From the NCBI GenBank assembly GCA_040143965.1, contig JASJQH010007054.1, forward strand, positions 1 through 22,766: a stretch of 22,766 nt of DNA, in the 5' to 3' direction. The notes under the pieces were generated by a model. It made no database searches. It was not told the DNA's origin and worked only from the letters and a program-made list of their open reading frames with translations. The stretch is from Basidiobolus ranarum (lineage: Eukaryota; Basidiobolomycota; Basidiobolomycetes; Basidiobolales). This document shows, one piece after another, positions 1 through 8,580 of the stretch. Within the stretch, counting starts at the first letter, position 1; the number at the start of each line of letters is the position of its first letter. Position numbers and translations under genes: made by a program.

Positions 1-1
1 T

Positions 2-202
2 TGGAACAATGCTCTGTTCAATGACGCAGCACGAAGAGTGGGTTGTGAGAGAAAACTCATTATTCCTCTAGTAAACTGTAATATGCCAGGAATGCTGGTT
101 ATGCCAATGATCTCGGACCTACTTTATATCATTGTTAGTACCACTTCACCATATCTCTTGAGGGAAAATACAGCCAGTATCGTAGTGGATGATTGGTGGT
201 AG
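2..202 (+). CDS. 3' end of an unidentified protein-coding gene (partial)
   Basis: An open frame of 66 sense codons runs in from the left edge and stops at TAG 200-202. It reads like real protein: mixed hydrophobic and charged composition, with the core KLIIPLVNCNMPG followed by a hydrophobic stretch and ending in DDWW. The start and any upstream exons lie outside the window. The W...A...KLIIPL pattern followed by a proline-containing loop faintly resembles the strand-D region of TIR domains, but the similarity is too short to assign a family. An alternative is a chance open frame. The protein-like composition and lack of interruption make a terminal exon the better guess. Confidence 0.45.
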   Translation, partial: WNNALFNDAARRVGCERKLIIPLVNCNMPGMLVMPMISDLLYIIVSTTSPYLLRENTASIVVDDWW

Positions 203-1081
203 AATATGAAAAGATAAAAATTAACCGAAGCTTGAGAATATAGCTTATTTCCTTTCGTGTAATATTTGTTTCAAAAACTTTTTATACACCCATACTACTG
301 GTTAACTAACTGTCATTTTTGAAAATTTCAAGTCAATTATGTGACTTCTATGTGCCCCGGCTAGTGAAGTTGAGTTGAATGTTCCCAAATACCAACGAAA
401 TATATAAATTATATAAGATTCACTCAGAAATATACTCAAATAATACGTCAGCTATTAAAATCAATGGTTACTCATGTCTCGGGTCATTGTAGCTTCTCAT
501 GCATTTTCCATTCGGATAAAATATGTTAGATGCCGAGTAAATATTGTTATTTCCTGTACAACAGGACTCATCCTCAACCAGATTCATTCCCCACATTCAT
601 GTACTTTTATAGGCAGATCGAATCCAGCACCGGTTCTCGCTAGATATTCTGGAATGAAGATCGGTCATCTGTCGGTGCTTTCCATCTCTATTCGGTCGGC
701 CGCTTTCATAAACCTCATGAAGCTATTGGTTTAAGTAACTACATACTGACGTCAAAATAGCTTATTTTCTGAGATTTAATACATATTTAGACAGGATGTG
801 CTTTTGCTCCAAGAAATTTATAGTTGAACTGATTTGAACAATGGCAGTCTACACCATACATTCAGCTGATTATTTGGATAGAGTAAAAGACGTAAGCCAT
901 CGATATCAATATAAATCGAACCTATATATTCGCAATGCAACTTTACTTGTGGCTTGATATGGTTCTCGTAAATGGACTTGAATAAATTGTATCAACAATC
1001 TTTATGGACATAAGGAAACATTGTCACTGATTTTTACTAATAATTTGATTGATTGGTAGGTCTCATATAATAAAGGAGAGG
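203..1081. other. Non-coding spacer, no supported gene
   Basis: AT-rich sequence between the partial left-edge gene and U1 copy A. Short open frames exist (for example 474-734, +) but have no splice partners and no recognisable protein character. The end nearest 1081 includes the region downstream of U1 copy A. There, on the minus strand, ACCAATCAAT (about 1049-1058) is also found just past U1 copy B and could belong to a 3'-end formation signal. Confidence 0.6.
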
Positions 1082-1244
1082 CAGGAGGCGGCGCATAGCG
1101 CTCACCTCCCACTAACAAAAATTTAACAGTCGAGACACCCCGAAGGATGTTCGCGTCAAAGACCCTGAGACGCTGTGCAATGCTCAAGTTCTAAGACGAA
1201 CAGCTTGCCTACTTGATCGCAAACTGCCCCTGCCAGGTAAGTAT
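1082..1244 (-). ncRNA. U1: U1 spliceosomal snRNA, copy A
   Basis: On the minus strand the RNA begins AUACUUACCUGGCAGGGG, the canonical U1 5' end that base-pairs with 5' splice sites; many introns here begin GTAAGT or GTATGT. In order follow stem-loop I (8-bp stem CAGTTTGC/GCAAGCTG with loop GATCAAGTAG, compare human GAUCACGAAG, the U1-70K site); stem-loop II presenting ATTGCAC, the U1A-type loop; stem-loop III capped by a TTCG tetraloop (ACATCC/GGGTGT); the Sm site AATTTTTG (1116-1123); and a terminal GC-rich hairpin. The 163-nt length matches human U1 (164). Open frames reading through it are artefacts. It is identical base for base to the copy at 8305-8467. The 3' end is set by analogy and could be off by a few bases. 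Confidence 0.95.
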
Positions 1245-1308
1245 GAGAAACTCCGAAGGCGATGCTTACTCTATATAGTAGCTCATGGAAAACTTACAAT
1301 TATGGGAT
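1245..1308 (-). promoter_or_regulatory. U1 copy A promoter (conserved PSE-like block and TATA-like box)
   Basis: This 64-bp block directly upstream of U1 copy A matches the block upstream of copy B at all but about three positions. Similarity stops abruptly beyond it. It includes CTATATAG about 30 bp upstream of the start (CTATTTAG in copy B) and a more distal conserved stretch at about -40 to -64 with TGTAAGTTTTCCATGAGC, the place expected for a snRNA proximal sequence element. Function is inferred from position and conservation between copies. Confidence 0.7.
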
Positions 1309-1498
1309 GAATTGATTTTTAAGATAGTATTAATGCTGGTTGAAATTCGATTTGCACTAAATCTATATGTACCGATGCTAAACTGGTTTGAAGGAGAGCA
1401 TATGAAAGGCCTCATATATCTTTTAATTTAATAAATAATTAAAAAAAAGTACCAAAGTTCCAAATTATGGAGATATTTCTTCTATTGAGTGGTTTGAT

Positions 1499-2351
1499 TT
1501 AGTAGTCACTCTTCTGTCTGTCATAGTTGGCACCTGAGGCTTTTCTTAACAGAAGGCTAACTTCTTTTTCATCAAGATCATGAAGATCAGTAGCAGATAT
1601 TTCAATTGCGTAACTTCTAATTATTTGTTTAACTCCCGATACGTGTACCTGAAAGAATTGATATTAGAAAAGGCACCATGGCTCATAAATAGCACCCCCA
1701 CATCCAAGCAATTAATTGACTTACGCTCAATTTAGCTTTACGCATGACCTTTACGGAAGGACCGCACCAAGAGACAAAAACAAACTTTACGCGTTGAGAT
1801 AATTCATCATTAGAGATGACCATACTGAAGAGTTGAATCAAATTGAGTATGATAAATAAAAACTCAACTGTATATAAAAACTTAAATACCGGAGGTAACC
1901 AAAAGCGGCTTGGTCAGGTTCCAAATTATCGACAAACTCCGCGAGACCTCCTGTACCTAAGATTCATGAATAAAATATAGATAAACATCTGTGTCGCTAT
2001 AATACAAGATGGTTCACAATTTACCTGTGGACTTTACCTCGAGTACATCCCGTTTATTCTCGGAATATGTCAAGAGAAGCCTGAGTACACAAATAAAAGT
2101 CAACAAGAGGTAATTGTTTTAGGAATAGTAATATCAGGCACACCAGTTAGTATCAGTCTTGTCTACATTGAAAATACTATAGTTAGAATATATATACCAT
2201 GTTTGATGAATATGTTGGCTACTCACCATTTCTGACATCCTCATAGGCAGCTTCAATTTCGGGATCCTGAAGTTTAGAAGCCACTCAAGTTAACAGATTA
2301 TTTAAACCGGAATTCATATTGATATATAGAACTTACAGATACGAGAGGCAT
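1499..2351 (-). CDS. COTL1: Coactosin-like actin-binding protein (ADF-homology domain)
   Basis: Seven exons joined on the minus strand: 2337-2351, 2227-2266, 2144-2162, 2025-2080, 1890-1956, 1725-1824, 1499-1648. All splice sites are GT-AG and phases agree, giving 148 residues. The product is one ADF-homology domain of coactosin type, beginning MPLVSDPEIEAAYEDVRND, with the family blocks TDTNW, GTGGLAEFVDNL, FVSWCGPSV and LLRKASGANYD; the last is the coactosin C-terminal signature. Coactosin binds F-actin and antagonises capping. Length matches the family (about 142 residues). Oddities are a 15-nt first coding exon and a 19-nt internal microexon encoding the conserved DKTDTNW segment. It is transcribed divergently from the coiled-coil gene at 2942. 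Confidence 0.92.
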
Positions 2352-2941
2352 TGTTGATATAAGCGGGAAATAATGGCAAGGAAATGTTCTTGTTGACAAA
2401 TTATAATATCACTGTCCACTCGAACCCTGAGTAAAAAAAGCCCGCCAAGCCTTGATTCGCAAAGAGCTGGAAATGATCGAAATGCTGGGCACTCTTTAGA
2501 AGCTACACTCAATCATGAGTGAAATGATCTGAACACTTCAACTCAATAAAGAGTCGGTAATTAATAAATTACATCACATATCCAAACGCACCATAATGCT
2601 ACAATTTACAATAGTAATATATTTGATTGCCCTTACGCTTGCCTTAGTTAAATTGATGACTCTTCAGAGAGATTGATTAATTTGGCAGAGATAAGCAGAA
2701 GTAGCTATCTAAATTAAACAAGATCTTCGAACTGGATCCGAGTCACCTCTGATTTCCAACAAATCAAGGAATGTTAGGAGGATATCGCAGAAGTAAACAA
2801 AGAGGGCGTAGGAGCATAAGCTAAAAAGTGTAAAGATGATTATTTTGATCGCGTATCAATTTAAAAACGATAAAAAAATCCACTTCCCCATTTAGTGAAA
2901 ACAAACAGTATTACAATAACAATAAGGATACTTTGGAAAAG
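2352..2941. promoter_or_regulatory. Divergent intergenic region, coactosin / coiled-coil gene
   Basis: A 590-bp AT-rich spacer between two divergently transcribed genes. It must carry both promoters and 5' leaders. I see no clear TATA box, tRNA or conserved operator. A 5' non-coding exon for either gene cannot be excluded. Confidence 0.5.
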
Positions 2942-4271
2942 ATGACTTTAAACGTAGAGGCGAGCTTACTCACTGACAATACAAAAAGGCCAGTTCAAGC
3001 TTCTGGAGTTTCTTCAAATAACATACTCAACAAGGTATGATTTCCTAGAAGCAAGCTGTTGACATTTCCTCTGTTAAATTCTTATTATTGACATTATTTT
3101 ACCAGTCTAGTATACAGCCCTTGAGGGATATTACTGGTCCTGAAATTTCAAAGGTACATATATGTGTGATTACAGCTCAACAAAACATTTTTCCTACGTT
3201 CGTACCCTGTACTTCATACTGACAACCCTTTCTTGATAGCAATCAACAGCTGCCCTAAACAAAAGACGAACTAAAATCGCCTCCCCTTCGAAATACGTCA
3301 TTGTATGTTTAACACTATCCAATGGTTAACTCGGTATCACAAGTATAACATAAATAACATACATTCACCTTTCAGAGATCTCAAATCAGTCCTCTAAGGC
3401 GTCAACATCCATACATATCAAACACACGCTTATCACCTCTTACTGCGAAAATGTATAAAAAGATGGAGAGCTGCAGACTTGAAAAGGTCAGTAGACATAG
3501 TTTTGAAATAATACTCTTATATCCGTCTATGGACTCTATTTTAACTCTTTATTACATTAGGAAAACTGCAATCCTCAAACACTACCCAAGGATAGAGGTT
3601 CGAAAAAGAAACAGCTAGTGGAGCGAAACCTTTTAAGCTATTTCAAGCCTGATCCAGCATTGGAAGCACTTACCAATGTTACCAAAGATTTAGGGGAAAT
3701 TAAAACTCTTCTACTGGAGGTAAAAGAAGGCAACTCCACAGCAACTCAAGTGCAGCGACTAGATAGCGTGATCGGACAATTAGAGTCTAAATTGCAAAGC
3801 TATCAATCCAAAGAAGGCAAGGGTCCTACAAAGACAGTCGTCAGTAACGTGTCAGGGAAGAACGAGGTGGAGGGTAATGAAATCAAAGAAAAGGCTAATC
3901 TTATAGAAGAGTTAGAAAAAAAACTAGCTGAATTCGAAGAGAACCACATCCCCAAAGCCGAGTATGACCGCTTGAAGTGTGAATTGACCGAAAGCCAGGA
4001 ATTGATAGATGAGTGTAAAGCTTGTCTTGAAGAAATTGACTCTACTAAACCACAAGATATGTCAGAACTACAAAAGAGAATTGCCGAGCAGTCTTTACTT
4101 ATTGAAGGGTTGCAAGACCGACTAGCGGTTGCGGAATTCCACAAGGCCAACTACGAAAGAGCACAGCAAGAAATTGCAGAATTACGCTGCGCACTCGAAG
4201 ATCTCATCAACGAAAATGAAATGGTTGGTCTTGATTTTGTTGTCTTGAAAATGAAACATACTAACAAATAG
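2942..4271 (+). CDS. Unrecognised coiled-coil protein with KEN box, CDK-type sites and PIP-like motif
   Basis: Five exons: 2942-3034, 3106-3153, 3240-3302, 3376-3486, 3561-4271. All junctions fall at phase 0 with GT-AG sites, giving 341 residues. The N-terminal third is basic and probably disordered. It holds three S-P sites, two fitting the full CDK consensus (S62-P-S-K and S73-P-L-R, then S88-P). A KEN box (residues 105-107, read across the exon 4/5 junction) matches the APC/C degron. NLLSYFKP (128-135) resembles the hydrophobic half of PCNA-interacting PIP boxes but lacks the leading Q. PLRDITG (about 37-43) resembles the tail of extended D-boxes but lacks the arginine. Residues from about 140 to the C-terminus are strongly heptad-like and Glu/Lys/Leu-rich. 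I do not recognise the family. The motifs suggest, as inference, a cell-cycle-regulated protein. The gene is convergent with eIF4E. Confidence 0.85.
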
Positions 4272-4718
4272 TTGTTTACTGTAGCTTCATAATAGTTAAA
4301 TACCTTCTCTTACCTGTAACTTTACTATTCTCTCGCTTACAATGTTCAGCCATGGACTTGTCTCTTCCAAACTTTTGTGATAATCCCATGTAATCCGCCT
4401 GCCTTCACTTAAACACTTGTACTAAATACATTAAAATCACAAGCTTACTGGTGCGCTCCTTTTCAACAAACTTGCTGCTTAGGGTGAATGTAATCGACAT
4501 CAGAACAATCTGTGACTAGATTAAAACTTTTATTTGTTTTTGGTTGACAAAGGAAGATTTCAAAAATACTGACGAAGAGAAAGGCAATAAAGTAATAAAA
4601 CTTTTGTTTGAAAAAAAGGAAAGTGGGTGAACCGAGGATGAGAAATTGGGTGAAAATCAAATAGGTGTACTTTGGCTGTCATTTGGATATGAAATGAGTA
4701 ATACTAGGAACTAAATAA
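4272..4718. other. Convergent 3' spacer between coiled-coil gene and eIF4E
   Basis: A 447-bp stretch between two converging stop codons, expected to hold both 3' UTRs and polyadenylation sites. A 65-codon minus-strand open frame at 4463-4660 is Phe/Leu-rich with no family signal, and I do not call it a gene. Confidence 0.55.
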
Positions 4719-5602
4719 TTATACAGTAAAGCGATCTTTGTTACAAGAAGCGCTCTTGGCGGCATCCGCATGAGATTGGAACTCAATGGTTTGGTTGGGA
4801 TTGAGCGAGAGGGAGTTTTTAAGGTGTTGACTACATACAAATTCGTGAGTAAAGGTGCTTCAGATTATACAGGAAAAGTAACAAATTACCCAATGGATTC
4901 GCAGATCTCTTTGCTATCAGAAACGCGGGTCCATAGTGAGATACGGTAGAATCCTTTACGGATGGACACTACGCCACCACAAACTTCGCTTTCAAATTGG
5001 AATCCTTCGCCAATACATTCAAGCATCTATAAACATAAGTACCGTTATTGAGTATTGGCCAACTAGCTGCTGATTTACAAAATCCACTCACTGTGTACAA
5101 CCAGAGTGTGTTGATGTGCTCGCCAGTTTTCTTAGGAAACTGTATCACCCACTTCCCACCCTTGGCATTCGATGGATCTTCCCACATTGGCTTGATACCA
5201 GCCTTGAACAAATGATAGTTGGAGCCAGCCGACAAGTCACTAGGGCGAACAACGTTGTTGTATATTCTGGCAAATTGTTTGGGGTTAATTCCAATGATTC
5301 ATCGAATGGTAGAAAAAGTCGGACATGACTTACCCCCAGAAATCCTCCACTGTATCAAAGGTAACGACTTCTTTGAGGTTTTGGGACCAGCTAGCCTGAT
5401 TGGCCTTTTTACCTGGATTATCATACCACATAGTCCATTGGCTATGAAGTGGGTGCTTAACGTTGAAGTTGACAGGATCCGAGAATACGGTGACCATTTC
5501 TTGTTCTCCTTCCAATACTTCGGGAGTATTCTGGCTACTCTCCAATTCGGTGACTTGAGTCTCTTGAGAAACAACTTCGGCTTCCATTTGATCAGCGCTC
5601 AT
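4719..5602 (-). CDS. EIF4E: Eukaryotic translation initiation factor 4E (cap-binding protein)
   Basis: Four exons: 5334-5602, 5092-5266, 4890-5026, 4719-4830. Phases are consistent and the product is 230 residues, close to the usual 210-220 plus a slightly longer acidic N-terminal tail. The m7G-cap sandwich tryptophans are present: W72 (human W56) and W118 with E119 in KPMWEDP (human W102/E103). The contact to the third base region is W180 in RISLWTR. The dorsal eIF4G/4E-BP-binding surface is marked by VEDFW (W89, human W73). The first intron uses an acceptor at 5267-5268, which joins DFWG to IYNNVV exactly as in other eIF4Es; reading without that splice gives no family match. Role: binds capped mRNA and recruits eIF4G in the cytoplasm. 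It is preceded on the same strand by ALG5. Confidence 0.97.
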
Positions 5603-6342
5603 TATTTCGGTGTGGTGCTAGGGAAAAGAGTAGTCGATTAATGTATAGGTCAAACACAACTGTAGCTAAAGGTAGACGAGGTATTGTAGTTGTTTTGAAA
5701 CAACTTTTGCTTTACCAAGGCTTAGACGTAACAGTTACCTAGTATACGATTGTCGAATATATTGAGTGTACGGTGGTCTAGATTCTATCTTTGTTTTTCT
5801 TCGAAGAATATAGAAAGGAATAACAAATAAGATAAAATTAAGAAAGGAACTACAGATAAAAGTAGATAACAGAGAAGGTTGTGAAATAATAAAAAATATT
5901 TTTAACACTAAAAAAATACAGGCTCTCTAAGGGAATGTATACTTTCAAATTCTTAGTGTTAGGCTAAGAAAAAAAGATTAGTAACCTTTTGGAATAGAGA
6001 ACTATAAGGAGCTTGAAGTTGTTGAGAATACGTTGGTAGATGCCTTAATCCTCAAAAAAAAACCCAGTCAATTTTCGAGAAAAAAAATTGAATCCCCGTA
6101 TGTAAAGATCTTTTTTTCGATCTCCAATTCATCTAGTTCTCTCTGAATAATCATTGGCATTCTTTAAACTAGGCTAATTTTAACCATCAGCATCGTGAAT
6201 TATGCACACATATAATAGGTAAAATAGGCAAAATAGATTGAGGTGTATTTATATGATCAGCATTGACAACAAGGCGGTCCATGAATAAATGACTATGTAT
6301 GAAACAAGCAAAATGAAATTTTATAAACTGAATAGGCTTTCT
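5603..6342. other. AT-rich spacer: eIF4E promoter/leader and ALG5 3' region
   Basis: A 740-bp region with no supported gene. It contains A- and T-homopolymer runs, including a loose inverted repeat between about 6078-6089 and 6110-6121 (GA-interrupted TCGA-A7 facing T7-CGA). Presumably it holds the eIF4E promoter on one side and ALG5 3' UTR on the other. Confidence 0.55.
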
Positions 6343-7489
6343 CTAGTTACGCTTGATTTTCGCGTCAACTCTCCACAAGCCAAAAATATAGTTCAACCGA
6401 ATTACCAACAGATCAGTTGCCATACGAATAGAGTCTCGGATCAATGAGATTTTGGATCCATCCACTTCGTGCCAATTCACGGACACTTCAGCAATGGGAA
6501 TACCGAGATATTCAGCAATGAGCAACACCTCGATGTCAAATATCCACCCCTCTACGTGTGTATTGGGGAAAATAGATTGAGCAGCAGTACGTGTGAATAG
6601 CTTAAAGCCACACTGTGTATCGGCGATTTTCCGTATACCAAGCAAGTATAAAACTTTATGGAAAGAGTGCATCAACAAATTTCGAATCAAGGAGCGCTAC
6701 ATTGTTGAAAAGTATCATTGTAAAAATGGTGCAGAATACAATCTTACTACAAGCTAACATACCTTAACAACTGCTTCGGTTTGAACCAAATGAGCTCGTG
6801 ATCCAATGGCAATTCCTAAGTCATTCTTGGTGATTTTATTCAATTCAACCTCAAGTAACTGCAAATCCGAGAATCTTGTAGCACCATCTGCATCTGCGAA
6901 AAGTATGTACTCGCCACGAGCGGATAATATTCCCTTAAAAATCGAGGAGCTTTAGCTTTACAGAAAGGCTTGCGCTATATTTCAAACTAAACTTACCTGA
7001 GTTACAGCCCCACCCTTTCCTCTATTTTTTTCAAGTGTTAAAACTCGGAGGTTTTTGACATTGTTCTTTTTACCAAACTCCAAAGCAATCTGAGTTGTCT
7101 TATCTTTGCTACCGTCATCAACGACTAATATTTCATACTTGAACTCGGGATTTTCCAAAACACGTTTGTTCAGGAACTCTACACTTTCGGCTAACATGAT
7201 GGGTAGTCGCGCTGTTTCATTATAAGCAGGAACTACCACTGATAATGTAACACTAGGCTCATCGAATAGACTAGGGAGTAGTTTTTTCTTTTCTTCGAAG
7301 CTCTCGCTACAATAGCGCTCATTCTCCGTTCTTTGACGTGGTTTTGGGCTGGCTACAGTAAGGAATACCACAACCTAAGTATATAAACATAGTTAAAGGA
7401 CAAAATACTATACACAAAAGAGTAAAAAAAGTACGTACGCATGCAATGAGTAATACCACACTTAGTGCTAATAAAGTTATAACGGCCAT
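6343..7489 (-). CDS. ALG5: Dolichyl-phosphate beta-glucosyltransferase Alg5
   Basis: Four exons: 7439-7489, 6997-7374, 6763-6933, 6343-6696, all phase 0, giving 317 residues (human 324, yeast 334). The enzyme transfers glucose from UDP-Glc to dolichyl phosphate on the cytosolic face of the ER, making Dol-P-Glc for lipid-linked oligosaccharide assembly. An N-terminal membrane anchor (about residues 3-25) is followed by a GT2 fold: SVVVPAYNE (62-70), [10 protein letters not shown] (101-110), KNRGKGGAV, the DxD metal site in FADADG (155-160), then DTQCGFK and the [12 protein letters not shown] block. The start is the ATG at 7489: only the first short exon supplies the anchor, and the splice restores the VVVFL run. 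Confidence 0.96.
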
Positions 7490-8304
7490 TTCGCTTGAAA
7501 ATTAGGTGGATGGTTCAGAGGAGACGGCGTTTAAAAAATGAAATATATGTTGGAGGAAATCGACACTATCCCAGCAGTATATCAGCCAGTGATTCACGCT
7601 AGATGTTACAAAGGGTAGAATCTATATGTTTATTGATGCCAAGAGGTTCCAACAAACGACTATTATCTCTACGAATTAACCAAAATCAAATTGTTCCTAT
7701 AAGTTTCCTTTCACAATCCTGAAGGTATTGTAGTCGTTAACTTCCATCACTTGGCTTCTACATATCCAAATATTATTGGTCCAATTTTGTGATTTGTTCT
7801 TTCTATAAAACGAGTGTTGTAACCCTCGGATTCGAGGAAATATTTCAAATGGATACATTCCATCTCGTCAACTGACAATGATTGCCCATATTTATACATA
7901 TGATCAATCAAATTCGTATGAACCATGCGTTTCTCTGAGTATCTGAGCATTCAGCCAACAACTGAGACTGCCTGATGAGAGTTGTAAGATCACAAAAGTG
8001 ATTGGACCATTGGCAATCTTCATCGCCTATGACCATACATACATCATACAGGGGTTGATCAAACACCAAGTCTTGTTGACATCTAGTTCACATTACACCT
8101 ACTATTAATTGCATTGGAAGAGTTACACGCCAAACAATCCATACTTAAGAGATAGGACGACTAGGGCTTTTTGCAAACTTGATAAAATCCATCCACAACT
8201 ATTCAAGGCTGTTGTAAACAATAGTTTCCGACATGGACTTGCCATATATATTATGAATAAATTCTTTGAGGTTAATTGATTGGTTTGAAATAGTAAAGGA
8301 GAGG
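7490..8304 (-). other. ALG5 upstream region with an unresolved possible small gene
   Basis: ALG5's promoter lies at the left end. On the minus strand an open frame of 67 codons (7747-7950), starting MLRYSEKR and ending FGYVEAK, looks protein-like. A second overlapping minus-strand frame just upstream (about 7908-8065) gives a Cys/Asp-rich segment beginning CQQDLVFDQPLYD. A GTATGG...CTAG intron at about 8066-8127 could join that frame to an ATG near 8243. I could not find a single set of splice sites linking all pieces without a stop, and recognise no family. It may be a small fast-evolving gene, a decayed one, or chance. The right end lies immediately downstream of U1 copy B. Confidence 0.3.
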
Positions 8305-8467
8305 CAGGAGGCGGCGCATAGCGCTCACCTCCCACTAACAAAAATTTAACAGTCGAGACACCCCGAAGGATGTTCGCGTCAAAGACCCTGAGACGCTGTG
8401 CAATGCTCAAGTTCTAAGACGAACAGCTTGCCTACTTGATCGCAAACTGCCCCTGCCAGGTAAGTAT
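8305..8467 (-). ncRNA. U1: U1 spliceosomal snRNA, copy B
   Basis: Identical over all 163 nt to copy A, with the same 5' splice-site-recognition end, the three stem-loops, the Sm site AATTTTTG and the terminal hairpin. It lies in the same orientation 7,223 bp to the right. Identity extends about 11 bp beyond the mature 3' end and then decays. It lies only about 110 bp downstream of the CCDC77 stop codon, on the same strand, with its own promoter block between. Confidence 0.95.
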
Positions 8468-8531
8468 GAGAAAGTCCGATGGCGATGCTTACTCTAAATA
8501 GTAGCTCATGGAAAACTTACAATTATGGGAT
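8468..8531 (-). promoter_or_regulatory. U1 copy B promoter (conserved PSE-like block and TATA-like box)
   Basis: Counterpart of 1245-1308, with about three differences in 64 bp and a sharp loss of similarity past 8531. The TATA-like element is CTATTTAG here. Retention of the upstream block beside otherwise unrelated flanks argues that this copy is also transcribed. Confidence 0.68.
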
Positions 8532-8580
8532 ATAAAGATTTTCAAGACTGGAATATTAACAATCAAATTGATGTATTACA

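Noticed and set aside
1002-1187. A 61-codon minus-strand open frame with an identical N-terminal half to one at 8123-8410, looking like a duplicated small protein
   Set aside because: The shared part lies entirely inside the U1 snRNA copies; the identity reflects the RNA, not a protein.
2405-2440. Possible tRNA T-arm (ACTCGAACC) on the minus strand
   Set aside because: The flanking bases do not pair as a T stem, and no acceptor or anticodon arms could be laid out.
3803-4150. 115-codon minus-strand open frame within the coiled-coil gene
   Set aside because: Ser/Leu-rich antisense shadow of the Glu/Lys-rich coiled-coil exon.
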